DNA of 51,074 nucleotides, taken from assembly GCA_002411545.1 (NCBI GenBank), contig DHTG01000025.1:1-51074 (forward strand), read 5' to 3'. The notes below the pieces were generated by a model. That model was not told where the DNA came from and made no database searches. It saw only the letters and a list, made by a program, of their open reading frames with translations. Both the position numbers and the translations under genes were made by a program. Positions 15,439-23,522 of this stretch are shown here, piece after piece. Positions within the stretch are counted from its first letter, which is position 1. Every line of letters begins with the position of its first letter. This stretch comes from Bacteroidales bacterium UBA5266 (GTDB lineage Bacteria; Bacteroidota; Bacteroidia; Bacteroidales; WCHB1-69).

Positions 15439-17628
15439 ATGAAACGCTTTATTGTATGCTTCTTTTTATTCCTAAGTGTGGGTGTTCACCATATATTTTG
15501 CCAAACGAAAGAAATTACGCTGGAAGATATTTGGCAGAAATATGTCTTTTATCCAACAGGAGTACCCGGTTTCACTCCCATGCCACAGGGGGATTTCTAT
15601 ACCGTAAAAAACAAGGACGAAATCGCTTCCTATAGTTTTCAAACCGGCGATAAGAAAAACACCCTACTATCCGATGCCGACTTAAAAAACGCTTCAAACA
15701 ATACCATAGGTATAAGTGATATACAACTTTATCAATTAGACAACTCCGAACAACACATGCTGATAGGTACGGCTTACGAAAATATTTACCGTCGGTCGTT
15801 CAAAGCGTTTTATTATGTGTATAATTTTATCGATAAGAAACTGATGACATTGTCCGACACGACAAAAGGGAAACAAAGTTTTGCCGAATTCTCACCCGAC
15901 GGCAGCAAAGTGGCTTTTGTAAGAAACAACAATATCTTTATCAAAGATTTGAAAACCTTGCAAGAAACGGCTGTTACTACCGACGGCAAATTCAACCATG
16001 TAATCAACGGTATGGCCGATTGGGTATATGAAGAAGAACTCGACATGGCACAAACTTTCCAATGGTCGCCCGACGGCAAACAGCTTGCTTTTCTTCGTTT
16101 CGACGAAAGCAGGGTCAAAGAATTCACCCTGACAATGTGGGGCGAACTCTATCCCGAAGCGTATCGCTACAAATATCCCAAAGCAGGTGAAGACAATTCA
16201 TTGGTCGATGTATATATATATAATGTAAACAATCAAACGAAAAGTAAAGTAGATATGGACGATAACGGCAATGTGTATATCCCCCGTATTTACTGGCTAC
16301 CCAACGCCACAGAATTGATAGTGCTGAAAATGAACCGCCATCAAAATCTGTTGGAATTTTTCGCTTATGATTTAAATAGCAAAGAAAAAAAATTGATTTA
16401 TACCGATAAGAACGAGGCTTGGCTTGACGTTACCGACGAGTATTATTTTTTGAAAGATAATAAAAGCATGATTGTTACCTCAGAACGTGATGGCTATAAT
16501 CATATTTATAAAGTAATATTCGGAGGAAAAATCCAAGCCATTACCAAAGGAGAATGGGAAGTAGCCGAGATTTGCGCTGTGGATGAAAAGAATCAATGGA
16601 TTTATTATTTATCGAATGAATCGGATGTGTTGAATCGCGACTTATACCGCATCGGATTTAACGGCAAAGGGAAAACCATGCTCACCAACGGCAAAGGATG
16701 GAACACACCTACCTTTAATCCCAATGCAAGCTATTATCGTAATGTGTATTCCGACCTTAACACCCCTCCCATTTACACCTTACACGATTACACCGGAAAA
16801 CAATTGCGTGTGTTGCACCAAAACACCCTCTATCAAGAACGCATGCAAGCCTACGGTTTTTCGACAAAAGAATTGTTTAAGGTTCCCATAGGAAACGATA
16901 TCGAACTGAATGCATGGATGATTAAACCCAAGCACTTCGATGCCAACAAAAAGTATCCCGTATTGATGTATGTATATGGAGGTCCTGGTTCGCAGGAAGT
17001 AAGCAACTCCTTTTCACGCAGCATGGATTTTGCATGGTATCAGATGCTGGCACAAAAAGGATATATTGTGGTTTGTGTTGACAATAGAGGCACCTCAGGC
17101 CGAGGCGATGCTTTCAAGAAATGTGTTTACAAACAAATGGGCAAATATGAATCGGAAGACCAAATTGCAGCGGCAAAATACCTCAAAACCCTTCCTTATG
17201 TCGATGGCGAACGTATCGGCATTTGGGGATGGAGTTTCGGAGGATATTTGTCGACATTGAGCATGATGAAAGGCGATGGTGTATTTAAAATGGCCATGGC
17301 TGTGGCTCCCGTAACCAATTGGCGTTATTACGATAACATCTATACCGAACGATTTCTGCAAACACCCCAAGAAAATCCGCAAGGTTACGACGAGAACTCC
17401 CCTATTACCCATGCCGCCAAGCTAAACAGCAAATACCTCATCGTACACGGTACCGCTGACGACAACGTCCATTTCCAAAATGCCATGGATTTGGTTAACG
17501 CCTTGAATGTTGCCGGCAAACAATACGAACAATTTTTCTATCCCAACAAAAATCATTTTATTATGGGCGGCAACACCCGCCTACACCTCTACATTAAACT
17601 GACTGATTTTATTTTGAAGAATTTGTAA
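15439..17628 (+). CDS. Dipeptidyl peptidase IV (S9B family)
   Basis: This exported serine peptidase removes Xaa-Pro or Xaa-Ala dipeptides from peptide N-termini; Bacteroidetes use it in protein and peptide breakdown. A signal peptide occupies residues 1-21 (ending IFCQ). The eight-bladed propeller covers about 60-470, with the substrate-amine-binding DWVYEEEL motif. The alpha/beta hydrolase domain holds the triad S599 (GWSFGGY), D674 (HGTADDNVHFQ) and H706 (NKNHF). At 729 aa it has the usual length and appears intact. It sits directly behind the restriction-modification pair, but has its own promoter and no functional link with it. Confidence 0.96.
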   Translation: MKRFIVCFFLFLSVGVHHIFCQTKEITLEDIWQKYVFYPTGVPGFTPMPQGDFYTVKNKDEIASYSFQTGDKKNTLLSDADLKNASNNTIGISDIQLYQLDNSEQHMLIGTAYENIYRRSFKAFYYVYNFIDKKLMTLSDTTKGKQSFAEFSPDGSKVAFVRNNNIFIKDLKTLQETAVTTDGKFNHVINGMADWVYEEELDMAQTFQWSPDGKQLAFLRFDESRVKEFTLTMWGELYPEAYRYKYPKAGEDNSLVDVYIYNVNNQTKSKVDMDDNGNVYIPRIYWLPNATELIVLKMNRHQNLLEFFAYDLNSKEKKLIYTDKNEAWLDVTDEYYFLKDNKSMIVTSERDGYNHIYKVIFGGKIQAITKGEWEVAEICAVDEKNQWIYYLSNESDVLNRDLYRIGFNGKGKTMLTNGKGWNTPTFNPNASYYRNVYSDLNTPPIYTLHDYTGKQLRVLHQNTLYQERMQAYGFSTKELFKVPIGNDIELNAWMIKPKHFDANKKYPVLMYVYGGPGSQEVSNSFSRSMDFAWYQMLAQKGYIVVCVDNRGTSGRGDAFKKCVYKQMGKYESEDQIAAAKYLKTLPYVDGERIGIWGWSFGGYLSTLSMMKGDGVFKMAMAVAPVTNWRYYDNIYTERFLQTPQENPQGYDENSPITHAAKLNSKYLIVHGTADDNVHFQNAMDLVNALNVAGKQYEQFFYPNKNHFIMGGNTRLHLYIKLTDFILKNL

Positions 17629-17753
17629 ATCAAAATCAATATTGGTTGATAAAGATTACACTATTGGTTGCTATTTCTGCTTCACTCCCCTGATTTTTCA
17701 GCACGAAAAAGCATCTCGCGACCTGTGACTTTTAATTCGTAATTGTCTTGTTA

Positions 17754-19208
17754 TTATTCCATCTCTTTTACCGCCTCTTCCAATGCTTTCATTAAAATAG
17801 TAACGTTCAGGGTTTTAATAAATCCATTTTCATATAAAAAATGAGAAATTCGGTATGTTTCTTCTATATCGTTTTTAGCTGTTTGATACACTTCTTCCCA
17901 TGATTTTTGATTTAATGCCAGTCCTTCTTTCACAGCTTGCATGGCTACATCGGCAGCCACATGGGGGAACAAATCACTTTCCATCATGTTTGGTATAATG
18001 TTATCGGGATGTATGCCTCTTTTCTCTGCAAAACCGGCAATGGAGTGGGCGGCACATATCGCCATGGTATCGGTTATTTTACGAGCAGAAACGAGTAGAA
18101 CTCCTTTTAAAATCGAAGGAAAACAAATGGAGTTATTCACCTGATTGGGGAAATCGCCCCTACCCGTTGCCACAATATAAGCACCTGCCTCTTTGGCTTT
18201 GTAGGGATATATCTCGGGAACCGGATTGGCGCAAGCAAAAACAATGGCCTTATCTGCCATTAAAGATATCCATTCCGGTTTAATGGTATCGGGACCGGGT
18301 TTGGAAAGGGCTATTAACACATCGGCATCCTTAAAAGCTTCTTCTTCTTTTAAAAAATGATTCGGATTGGTTATTTTACACAACTCCCATTGAGGGTAAT
18401 ATCGACTATCGTTCTTATAATCTTCGCGTTTATCGTGCAAGCTGCCATTTTCGTCGAACATAATTATATGTTGAGGGTTCACCCCGTCGGCTATCATCAA
18501 ACGGGCGATACTCGAATTGGCAGCACCGGCACCATAGAGAACCACCTTTATATCTTGTAATCTTTTACCCGTTAATTTCAAGGCATTGATAAGTCCGGCC
18601 AGGGTAACACAGGCGGTACCTTGTGCATCGTCGTGCCAAACAGGGATATGGCATTCCCTGCGTAATACGTCCAACACTTTATAACAATTAGGCTGAGATA
18701 TATCTTCTAAATTAATGGCACCGAAACTATCTTGCAGCATTTTCACGAAATCAATTATTTTCTCGGCCGAGGGTATTCCCTTTTCATCTCGGCTATTGAT
18801 GCATAATGCGGTCGCATCGACACCTCCTAAATATTTCATCAACATGGCCTTACCTTCCATCACGCCCAAACCGCCGGGAGGAGTACAATCGCCGTCGCCC
18901 AACACACGGGTGCTGTCGCTTACCACAGCCACAAGGTTATTACGGTTAGTTAACTGAAAAGATACGGCATTGTTATCCCGTATGGTTGTGGAAACGGAAG
19001 AAACCCCGGGTGTATACCACACATTAAACCAATTAACCCCTTCGACAGGAATTTTTAATAGCGTTTGCATTTTACCTTGATAAAAGGCATGTGCCAACAA
19101 GGATAATTTTTTATAAAACAAAGTTTTGCAACGTGCTTGTTGTTCGGAAGTGAAATGGTCGGGAAACAGTTCCTGCAAATTGCTTAAATCTCTTTTTAAT
19201 TTTCTCAT
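17754..19208 (-). CDS. NAD(P)-dependent malic enzyme
   Basis: This cytoplasmic enzyme converts malate to pyruvate and CO2. The N-terminal catalytic domain contains YTPGVSSVS, LGDGDCTPPGGLGVMEGKAMLMKYLGGVDA and WHDDAQGTACVTLAGL. The Rossmann domain contains VLYGAGAANSSIARLM and FACANPVPEIYP. At 484 aa it is the short form and lacks the phosphotransacetylase-like C-terminal domain of MaeB-type enzymes. The start is 12 nt after the recO stop on the same strand, so it may be the last gene of the exonuclease-rluD-recO transcript. Cofactor preference cannot be decided from the sequence. Confidence 0.92.
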   Translation of the reverse strand: MRKLKRDLSNLQELFPDHFTSEQQARCKTLFYKKLSLLAHAFYQGKMQTLLKIPVEGVNWFNVWYTPGVSSVSTTIRDNNAVSFQLTNRNNLVAVVSDSTRVLGDGDCTPPGGLGVMEGKAMLMKYLGGVDATALCINSRDEKGIPSAEKIIDFVKMLQDSFGAINLEDISQPNCYKVLDVLRRECHIPVWHDDAQGTACVTLAGLINALKLTGKRLQDIKVVLYGAGAANSSIARLMIADGVNPQHIIMFDENGSLHDKREDYKNDSRYYPQWELCKITNPNHFLKEEEAFKDADVLIALSKPGPDTIKPEWISLMADKAIVFACANPVPEIYPYKAKEAGAYIVATGRGDFPNQVNNSICFPSILKGVLLVSARKITDTMAICAAHSIAGFAEKRGIHPDNIIPNMMESDLFPHVAADVAMQAVKEGLALNQKSWEEVYQTAKNDIEETYRISHFLYENGFIKTLNVTILMKALEEAVKEME

Positions 19209-19220
19209 TGTGCAATATAT

Positions 19221-19943
19221 TTATTGTCTTAATACGGTTTGTAATACGTCGTGCGATTTCAAAGTGCTCAGATTTGTAATATGTTCGGAGTAATATTTTA
19301 ACAGTAGTTTCAATAAGCTGTTTCTAATATTAGTAGGCACTATTAATTGCTTATTTTCAGGAAATAAATCTTGATTCATTAGAATATGTAACCATAAATT
19401 CGTTTCACTTTCTTCGAGCGAACAACTGCAATCGGATTCAAAACGAGCTGTACGACAATTAAAAGAAACATTATCCCCGGCATAATTGTCGTTAGGACAA
19501 CAACCCAAATAATCAGTCAAGCGTATAAGAAAGCGTAAATGAAAATCCGGTAGAAAATCATGTTGATCGAATTCAATCAATGCCTTTTCAATATACTCAT
19601 ATAAGGCTACATCATAATCTAATTGAAACAATATCTTATACAAGATTTCATTTAAAAATAGGATAATACTCGATTTGGAAAGATGAAACGAATACGGTGA
19701 GGGAGTATGAATCAGTTCCACTTCTTTTATAGAATCTATACTTGAATGATTTTTATGGTCAGCATGTATCAACACTATGGATAACGGAGCCATAATGAGA
19801 TTACGTTTTTTTTTGTCTTTTCGCAAAGAAAAATAAAGCATAAAGGATTTAGATCCGTAATCGGAAGTATAAGCATGCACTATCATTTTATTATCAGCAT
19901 GCATAATTCTATGCAAAATAACCCCTTTTGTTTTATAAACCAT
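19221..19943 (-). CDS. recO: DNA repair protein RecO
   Basis: RecO anneals single strands and helps load RecA with RecR at gaps. This 240-aa protein has the N-terminal OB-fold (about 1-80, VYKTKGVILHRIMHADNKMIVHAYTS), a helical middle part and a cysteine cluster (LGCCPNDNY, NCRTARFESDCSC) at the usual zinc-binding site near residues 145-185. Length is normal. It is 30 nt downstream of rluD on the minus strand, in the same likely operon. Confidence 0.9.
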   Translation of the reverse strand: MVYKTKGVILHRIMHADNKMIVHAYTSDYGSKSFMLYFSLRKDKKKRNLIMAPLSIVLIHADHKNHSSIDSIKEVELIHTPSPYSFHLSKSSIILFLNEILYKILFQLDYDVALYEYIEKALIEFDQHDFLPDFHLRFLIRLTDYLGCCPNDNYAGDNVSFNCRTARFESDCSCSLEESETNLWLHILMNQDLFPENKQLIVPTNIRNSLLKLLLKYYSEHITNLSTLKSHDVLQTVLRQ

Positions 19944-19973
19944 AGGTATGTCATTAAAAAGCTTACATAATAA

Positions 19974-21089
19974 CTAATCAACTTCTTCATCGTCGGGATG
20001 GAGTGCAACATGTTGTGCATAATTTCTCCATTTTTCGATAACACTTTGCAAATCCTCGGGAAGATCAGAATCGAAAAACATTTCTTTGTTGGTAACAGGA
20101 TGTTTTAACTTCAAACTTTTGGCATGTAAAGCTTGACGCGGTAGCATAGCAAAACAATTTTTAACAAATTGTTTATATTTGGCACTTACTGTCCCTTTTC
20201 TGATACGACTACCACCGTAGACTGCATCATTGAATAAAGGATGACCAATATGTTTCATATGTACACGGATTTGATGTGTTCTTCCTGTTTCTAATTTGCA
20301 TTCTATTAAGGTAACATAACCGAATCGTTCCAATACACGCCAATGGGTAATAGCATATTTGCCTATGTTTGTATCTTCAAATACATCCATAATACGTCTA
20401 TCAACCAAATTACGAGCGACATTGCCTGTAATAGTACCTTCATCCTCATCAAAATCACCCCATACTAAAGCTTGATAGCGACGATCAATGGTATGATAAT
20501 AAAATTGATACGCCAATTTAGCTTGAGCATATTCATTTTTAGCCACTACCATAACACCTGAAGTATCTTTGTCGATACGATGTACCAATAAGGGATTTTG
20601 TTGATTCCCATCTTTATTTAATTGTTCCCCCAAATAATAAGCCAAAGCATTCACTAAGGTACCGTTATAATTTCCATAAGCAGGATGAACAACCATTCCT
20701 GCCTTTTTATTGACGATTAATATATCTTCATCCTCATAAACTACATCTAAAGGTATGTCTTCCGGAATAATATCGGTTACTTTAGGTGGTTGAGACATCA
20801 ATACTGAGATGATATCCAATGGTTTTACTTTGTAGTTTTGTTTTTCTACGCTACCATTCACTAAAATATTTCCGGCTTTGGCAGCTTGTTGTATTTTATT
20901 GCGAGAAACATGTTCAATTCGATTAAATAGAAATTTATCTATTCGTATCATCGATTGACCTTTATCTACAATAAAATTAAAATGTTCGTACAATGCATCG
21001 GGTTCTTCCTGTAATTCACTATCCTGACCCACTATACGATTATTATCATCGGTTTGTCCATCTTTGAGTTCTTCTTTTTCGTTTATCAT
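19974..21089 (-). CDS. rluD: Pseudouridine synthase RluD
   Basis: This enzyme converts uridines of 23S rRNA (helix 69 in E. coli) to pseudouridine. An S4 RNA-binding domain lies at about 48-105 (IRIDKFLFNRIEHVSRNKIQ), followed by the RluA-type catalytic domain with HRIDKDTSGVMVVAKN, where the aspartate is catalytic, and LETGRTHQIRVHM. At 371 aa it is slightly longer than E. coli RluD because of an acidic N-terminal extension. It is the second gene behind the exonuclease, 29 nt away. Confidence 0.92.
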   Translation of the reverse strand: MINEKEELKDGQTDDNNRIVGQDSELQEEPDALYEHFNFIVDKGQSMIRIDKFLFNRIEHVSRNKIQQAAKAGNILVNGSVEKQNYKVKPLDIISVLMSQPPKVTDIIPEDIPLDVVYEDEDILIVNKKAGMVVHPAYGNYNGTLVNALAYYLGEQLNKDGNQQNPLLVHRIDKDTSGVMVVAKNEYAQAKLAYQFYYHTIDRRYQALVWGDFDEDEGTITGNVARNLVDRRIMDVFEDTNIGKYAITHWRVLERFGYVTLIECKLETGRTHQIRVHMKHIGHPLFNDAVYGGSRIRKGTVSAKYKQFVKNCFAMLPRQALHAKSLKLKHPVTNKEMFFDSDLPEDLQSVIEKWRNYAQHVALHPDDEEVD

Positions 21090-21118
21090 TTTTCTTCATT
21101 ATTTCATAATTTATTTAA

Positions 21119-21940
21119 TTATTTACCGGCAAGTTTTGAGCCAAGCATTCTGAGTCGGATACTGTGAATGATTTTTTTTGTATACAATGGAAAATCGGCT
21201 TTCATCATCCAATCGTAATAATTAGGTTCAACCATAAACACCTGTTCGACGGTTTTACCTTTATGTTTGCCAAAATTAAATATTTCTCGGTCGTTTTCAT
21301 CAAAAACAATGTGCCCCATCAAATCCACATTCCGATTTGGAGTAGAAAAAAGAGCTAAATCAGCTACATTATTTTGAATCGGATAAGTAACATTTTCTTC
21401 TTCATCCACATAGGCTTTATCTTTATAACAATCTAATTGGGATTGTAATATTTCAAAGGTAGCCACTGTATCGGCTTCGGCTGTATGTGCATTCTCCAAT
21501 GTCTTTTTACAATAAAACATATAGGCTGCACGTAAATTTCGAGGTTCCATGCGGTGAAATATATTTTGAACGTCAATGATATGTATACCTCTTAAATCAA
21601 AATCCATTCCTATCCGTAAAAACTCTTCGACCAATAAAGGTATATCAAATTTCAATAAATTATAGCCGGCTAAATCACAACCTTTGAGAAAATCAAGAAT
21701 AGAAGGAGCTAATTTTTCAAATTGAGGTTTATTGACTACGTCTTTATCATATATACCGTGAATTTTAGAAACTTCAACCGGAATATGCATGCCGGGATTT
21801 ATTAATTCGGTACGTAAATGAGTCGTATGATCTGGCATCACTTTCAACATACTAATTTCTAAAATTTTATCTGTACCAACATTTATTCCCGTGGTTTCTA
21901 AATCAAAAAACACTAAGGGTCGACTTAAATTAAGTTTCAT
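21119..21940 (-). CDS. DnaQ-like 3'-5' exonuclease (DEDDh)
   Basis: This 273-aa protein has an exonuclease domain at about 8-175. ExoI is FFDLETTG (D and E metal ligands), ExoII is AGYNLLKFDIPLL, and ExoIII is HTAEADTVATFEIL (the catalytic H and D). About 100 further residues include FNFGKHKGKTVEQVF, a C-terminal segment seen in exonucleases of the DinG/PolIII-epsilon-like group in Bacteroidetes. It could be a repair or proofreading exonuclease; the exact substrate is unknown. It is the first gene of the minus-strand operon, with a leader of about 120 nt from the box at 22064-22071. Confidence 0.88.
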   Translation of the reverse strand: MKLNLSRPLVFFDLETTGINVGTDKILEISMLKVMPDHTTHLRTELINPGMHIPVEVSKIHGIYDKDVVNKPQFEKLAPSILDFLKGCDLAGYNLLKFDIPLLVEEFLRIGMDFDLRGIHIIDVQNIFHRMEPRNLRAAYMFYCKKTLENAHTAEADTVATFEILQSQLDCYKDKAYVDEEENVTYPIQNNVADLALFSTPNRNVDLMGHIVFDENDREIFNFGKHKGKTVEQVFMVEPNYYDWMMKADFPLYTKKIIHSIRLRMLGSKLAGK

Positions 21941-22063
21941 TTTCTTTTATTTATAATACTTTTTATACAATCGACATTGACATCGGAAACAAAAACCATC
22001 CTACGGCTTCATTTACATTAAACATCTATTGCTGTTAATTTTAATTTATAATGTTTTAGATTG

Positions 22064-22071
22064 CAAAGGTA
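22064..22071 (-). promoter_or_regulatory. -7 promoter box of the exonuclease-rluD-recO operon
   Basis: The minus strand reads TACCTTTG, a TAnnTTTG match. It implies a leader of about 120 nt before the ATG at 21940. Confidence 0.55.
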
Positions 22072-22290
22072 ATAAAAATAAATGAACAAAGCCCGAGTTT
22101 TAGGTTCAATTTATAAAACTAGATTTATTGATGTATAAAAATACAAACATGAAAAATACATGATTTGTCATTATGATAAAAACAATCCTACAAGAATCTA
22201 CAAGTTCAAGCAACATTTTTAATAATGTATCATCTATGATACTAAATATAAATATTACCTTTTAAGCTTATTAAAATTTAAAAAAAATTG

Positions 22291-22298
22291 TACTTTTG
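22291..22298 (+). promoter_or_regulatory. -7 promoter box of the radical SAM operon
   Basis: TACTTTTG fits TAnnTTTG and lies 15 nt before the ATG at 22314, giving a very short leader. It probably drives all six genes to 27382. Confidence 0.6.
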
Positions 22299-22313
22299 TA
22301 AAAAATTAAAACA

Positions 22314-23096
22314 ATGGCAGGTATCCTTTTTGACGATATTATTTTCGGACCCATCCACAGTAGAAGATTAGGTAATTCATTAGGAATAAACTTATTACCA
22401 AAAAAAATAAAATATTGTACGTTCAATTGTATTTATTGTGAGTGTGGTTGGGGGCAATCATCAGGTATTAAATTAGAAGACTTGCATCCAGCAAAAACTA
22501 TCATTCCAGTGATAGAAAAAACAATAAAAGAGCTGAGTGTTAAAAATATCCCTATTGACAGCATTACTTATGCGGGAAATGGAGAACCAACCATTCATCC
22601 TGAATTTTTAGCGATTACCGATGCTTTAATAAGCATACGAAACAAATATTATCCGAATACGCTTATCAGCTGTTTGTCTAATTCGACACAATTACATCGG
22701 CCCGATATATTGGAAGCTTTAAAAAAAATCGACAATCCTATTATGAAGTTGGATACAGGTATACAGGAAACTTTTCTACGTATGAATAATCCATTTATAA
22801 CGATCGACTTGGATAGCATTTGCCATAATCTTCAATTATTTAATGGGAATGTGTGTATCCAAACCATGTTTTTGCGTGGACGAACTTCTGATGGCTTTTA
22901 TATTGACAATACTACCGATAAAGAAGTAGATGCTTGGATAGAAAGAATTAAAATAATTAAGCCTCATACCGTCATGATTTATCCTATCGATAGGGAAACT
23001 CCACTTAGTGATTTGCAAAAAATCGACATACAGACACTCGAACACATCGCTGAGAAAGTAAGAGCTTTGAAAATAAAAACATTAACTTACGCTTAA
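22314..23096 (+). CDS. Radical SAM protein
   Basis: This 260-aa radical S-adenosylmethionine enzyme has the iron-sulfur motif CxxxCxxC at C35, C39 and C42 (YCTFNCIYCEC), followed by a partial TIM barrel with SITYAGNGEPTIHP and PIMKLDTGIQE. The layout resembles small radical SAM proteins annotated as Fe-S oxidoreductases near the TYW1/wyosine-like group. The substrate is unknown. Its start is set by the -7 box 15 nt upstream. The next gene starts right at its stop (TAAATG), so they are translationally linked. Confidence 0.88.
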   Translation: MAGILFDDIIFGPIHSRRLGNSLGINLLPKKIKYCTFNCIYCECGWGQSSGIKLEDLHPAKTIIPVIEKTIKELSVKNIPIDSITYAGNGEPTIHPEFLAITDALISIRNKYYPNTLISCLSNSTQLHRPDILEALKKIDNPIMKLDTGIQETFLRMNNPFITIDLDSICHNLQLFNGNVCIQTMFLRGRTSDGFYIDNTTDKEVDAWIERIKIIKPHTVMIYPIDRETPLSDLQKIDIQTLEHIAEKVRALKIKTLTYA

Positions 23097-23522
23097 ATGG
23101 AAACCCATATCCCTATTAAAATCATAACATTACAAGACCAACAAAACCTACATCCTATGATTGAGGCTCAACTTGATGGTAAAAACATCCGTTTGGTGAT
23201 TGATACGGGAGCTTCTCATTCGTGCTTGGATAAAGGATTGGTAAAACATTTGCTTAAAAACAAAAATAAAACATCCTCCGATATCGTTATGGGAATAGGT
23301 AACAAGAAAATGACTAATAATATTGTTACCATTAGCGAACTAAAATTAGGTGATTTGACTATACACGATTATCCGATATTGATATTAAAACTAACACATA
23401 TAAATAAAATGTTAAAAACCTTGGATTTGCTTCCAATTAACGGATTATTAGGCAGTGACTTACTGCATAAACATCAAGCTATTATTGACTATAAAAATAA
23501 TGTATTAACTTTAAACACATGA
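23097..23522 (+). CDS. Retropepsin-like aspartyl protease, single domain
   Basis: This 141-aa protein has the clan AA signature VIDTGASHSCLD, with catalytic D36, and a later hydrophobic GLLGSDLLHKH stretch that matches the second conserved region of retropepsins. One active-site aspartate implies that it works as a homodimer. There is no signal peptide, so it is probably cytoplasmic. It abuts the radical SAM gene and overlaps the next gene by 4 nt (ATGA). Its substrate is unknown. Alternatively it may be an inactive homologue, but the key motif is intact. Confidence 0.82.
   Translation: METHIPIKIITLQDQQNLHPMIEAQLDGKNIRLVIDTGASHSCLDKGLVKHLLKNKNKTSSDIVMGIGNKKMTNNIVTISELKLGDLTIHDYPILILKLTHINKMLKTLDLLPINGLLGSDLLHKHQAIIDYKNNVLTLNT

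Larger units (their letters stand above)
21941..22313. other. Divergent intergenic region with two promoters
   Basis: The region separates the exonuclease operon (minus) from the radical SAM operon (plus). It carries one TAnnTTTG box for each direction (22064-22071 and 22291-22298). The 22072-22290 stretch is AT-rich and I see no coding frame or repeat in it. Confidence 0.5.
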
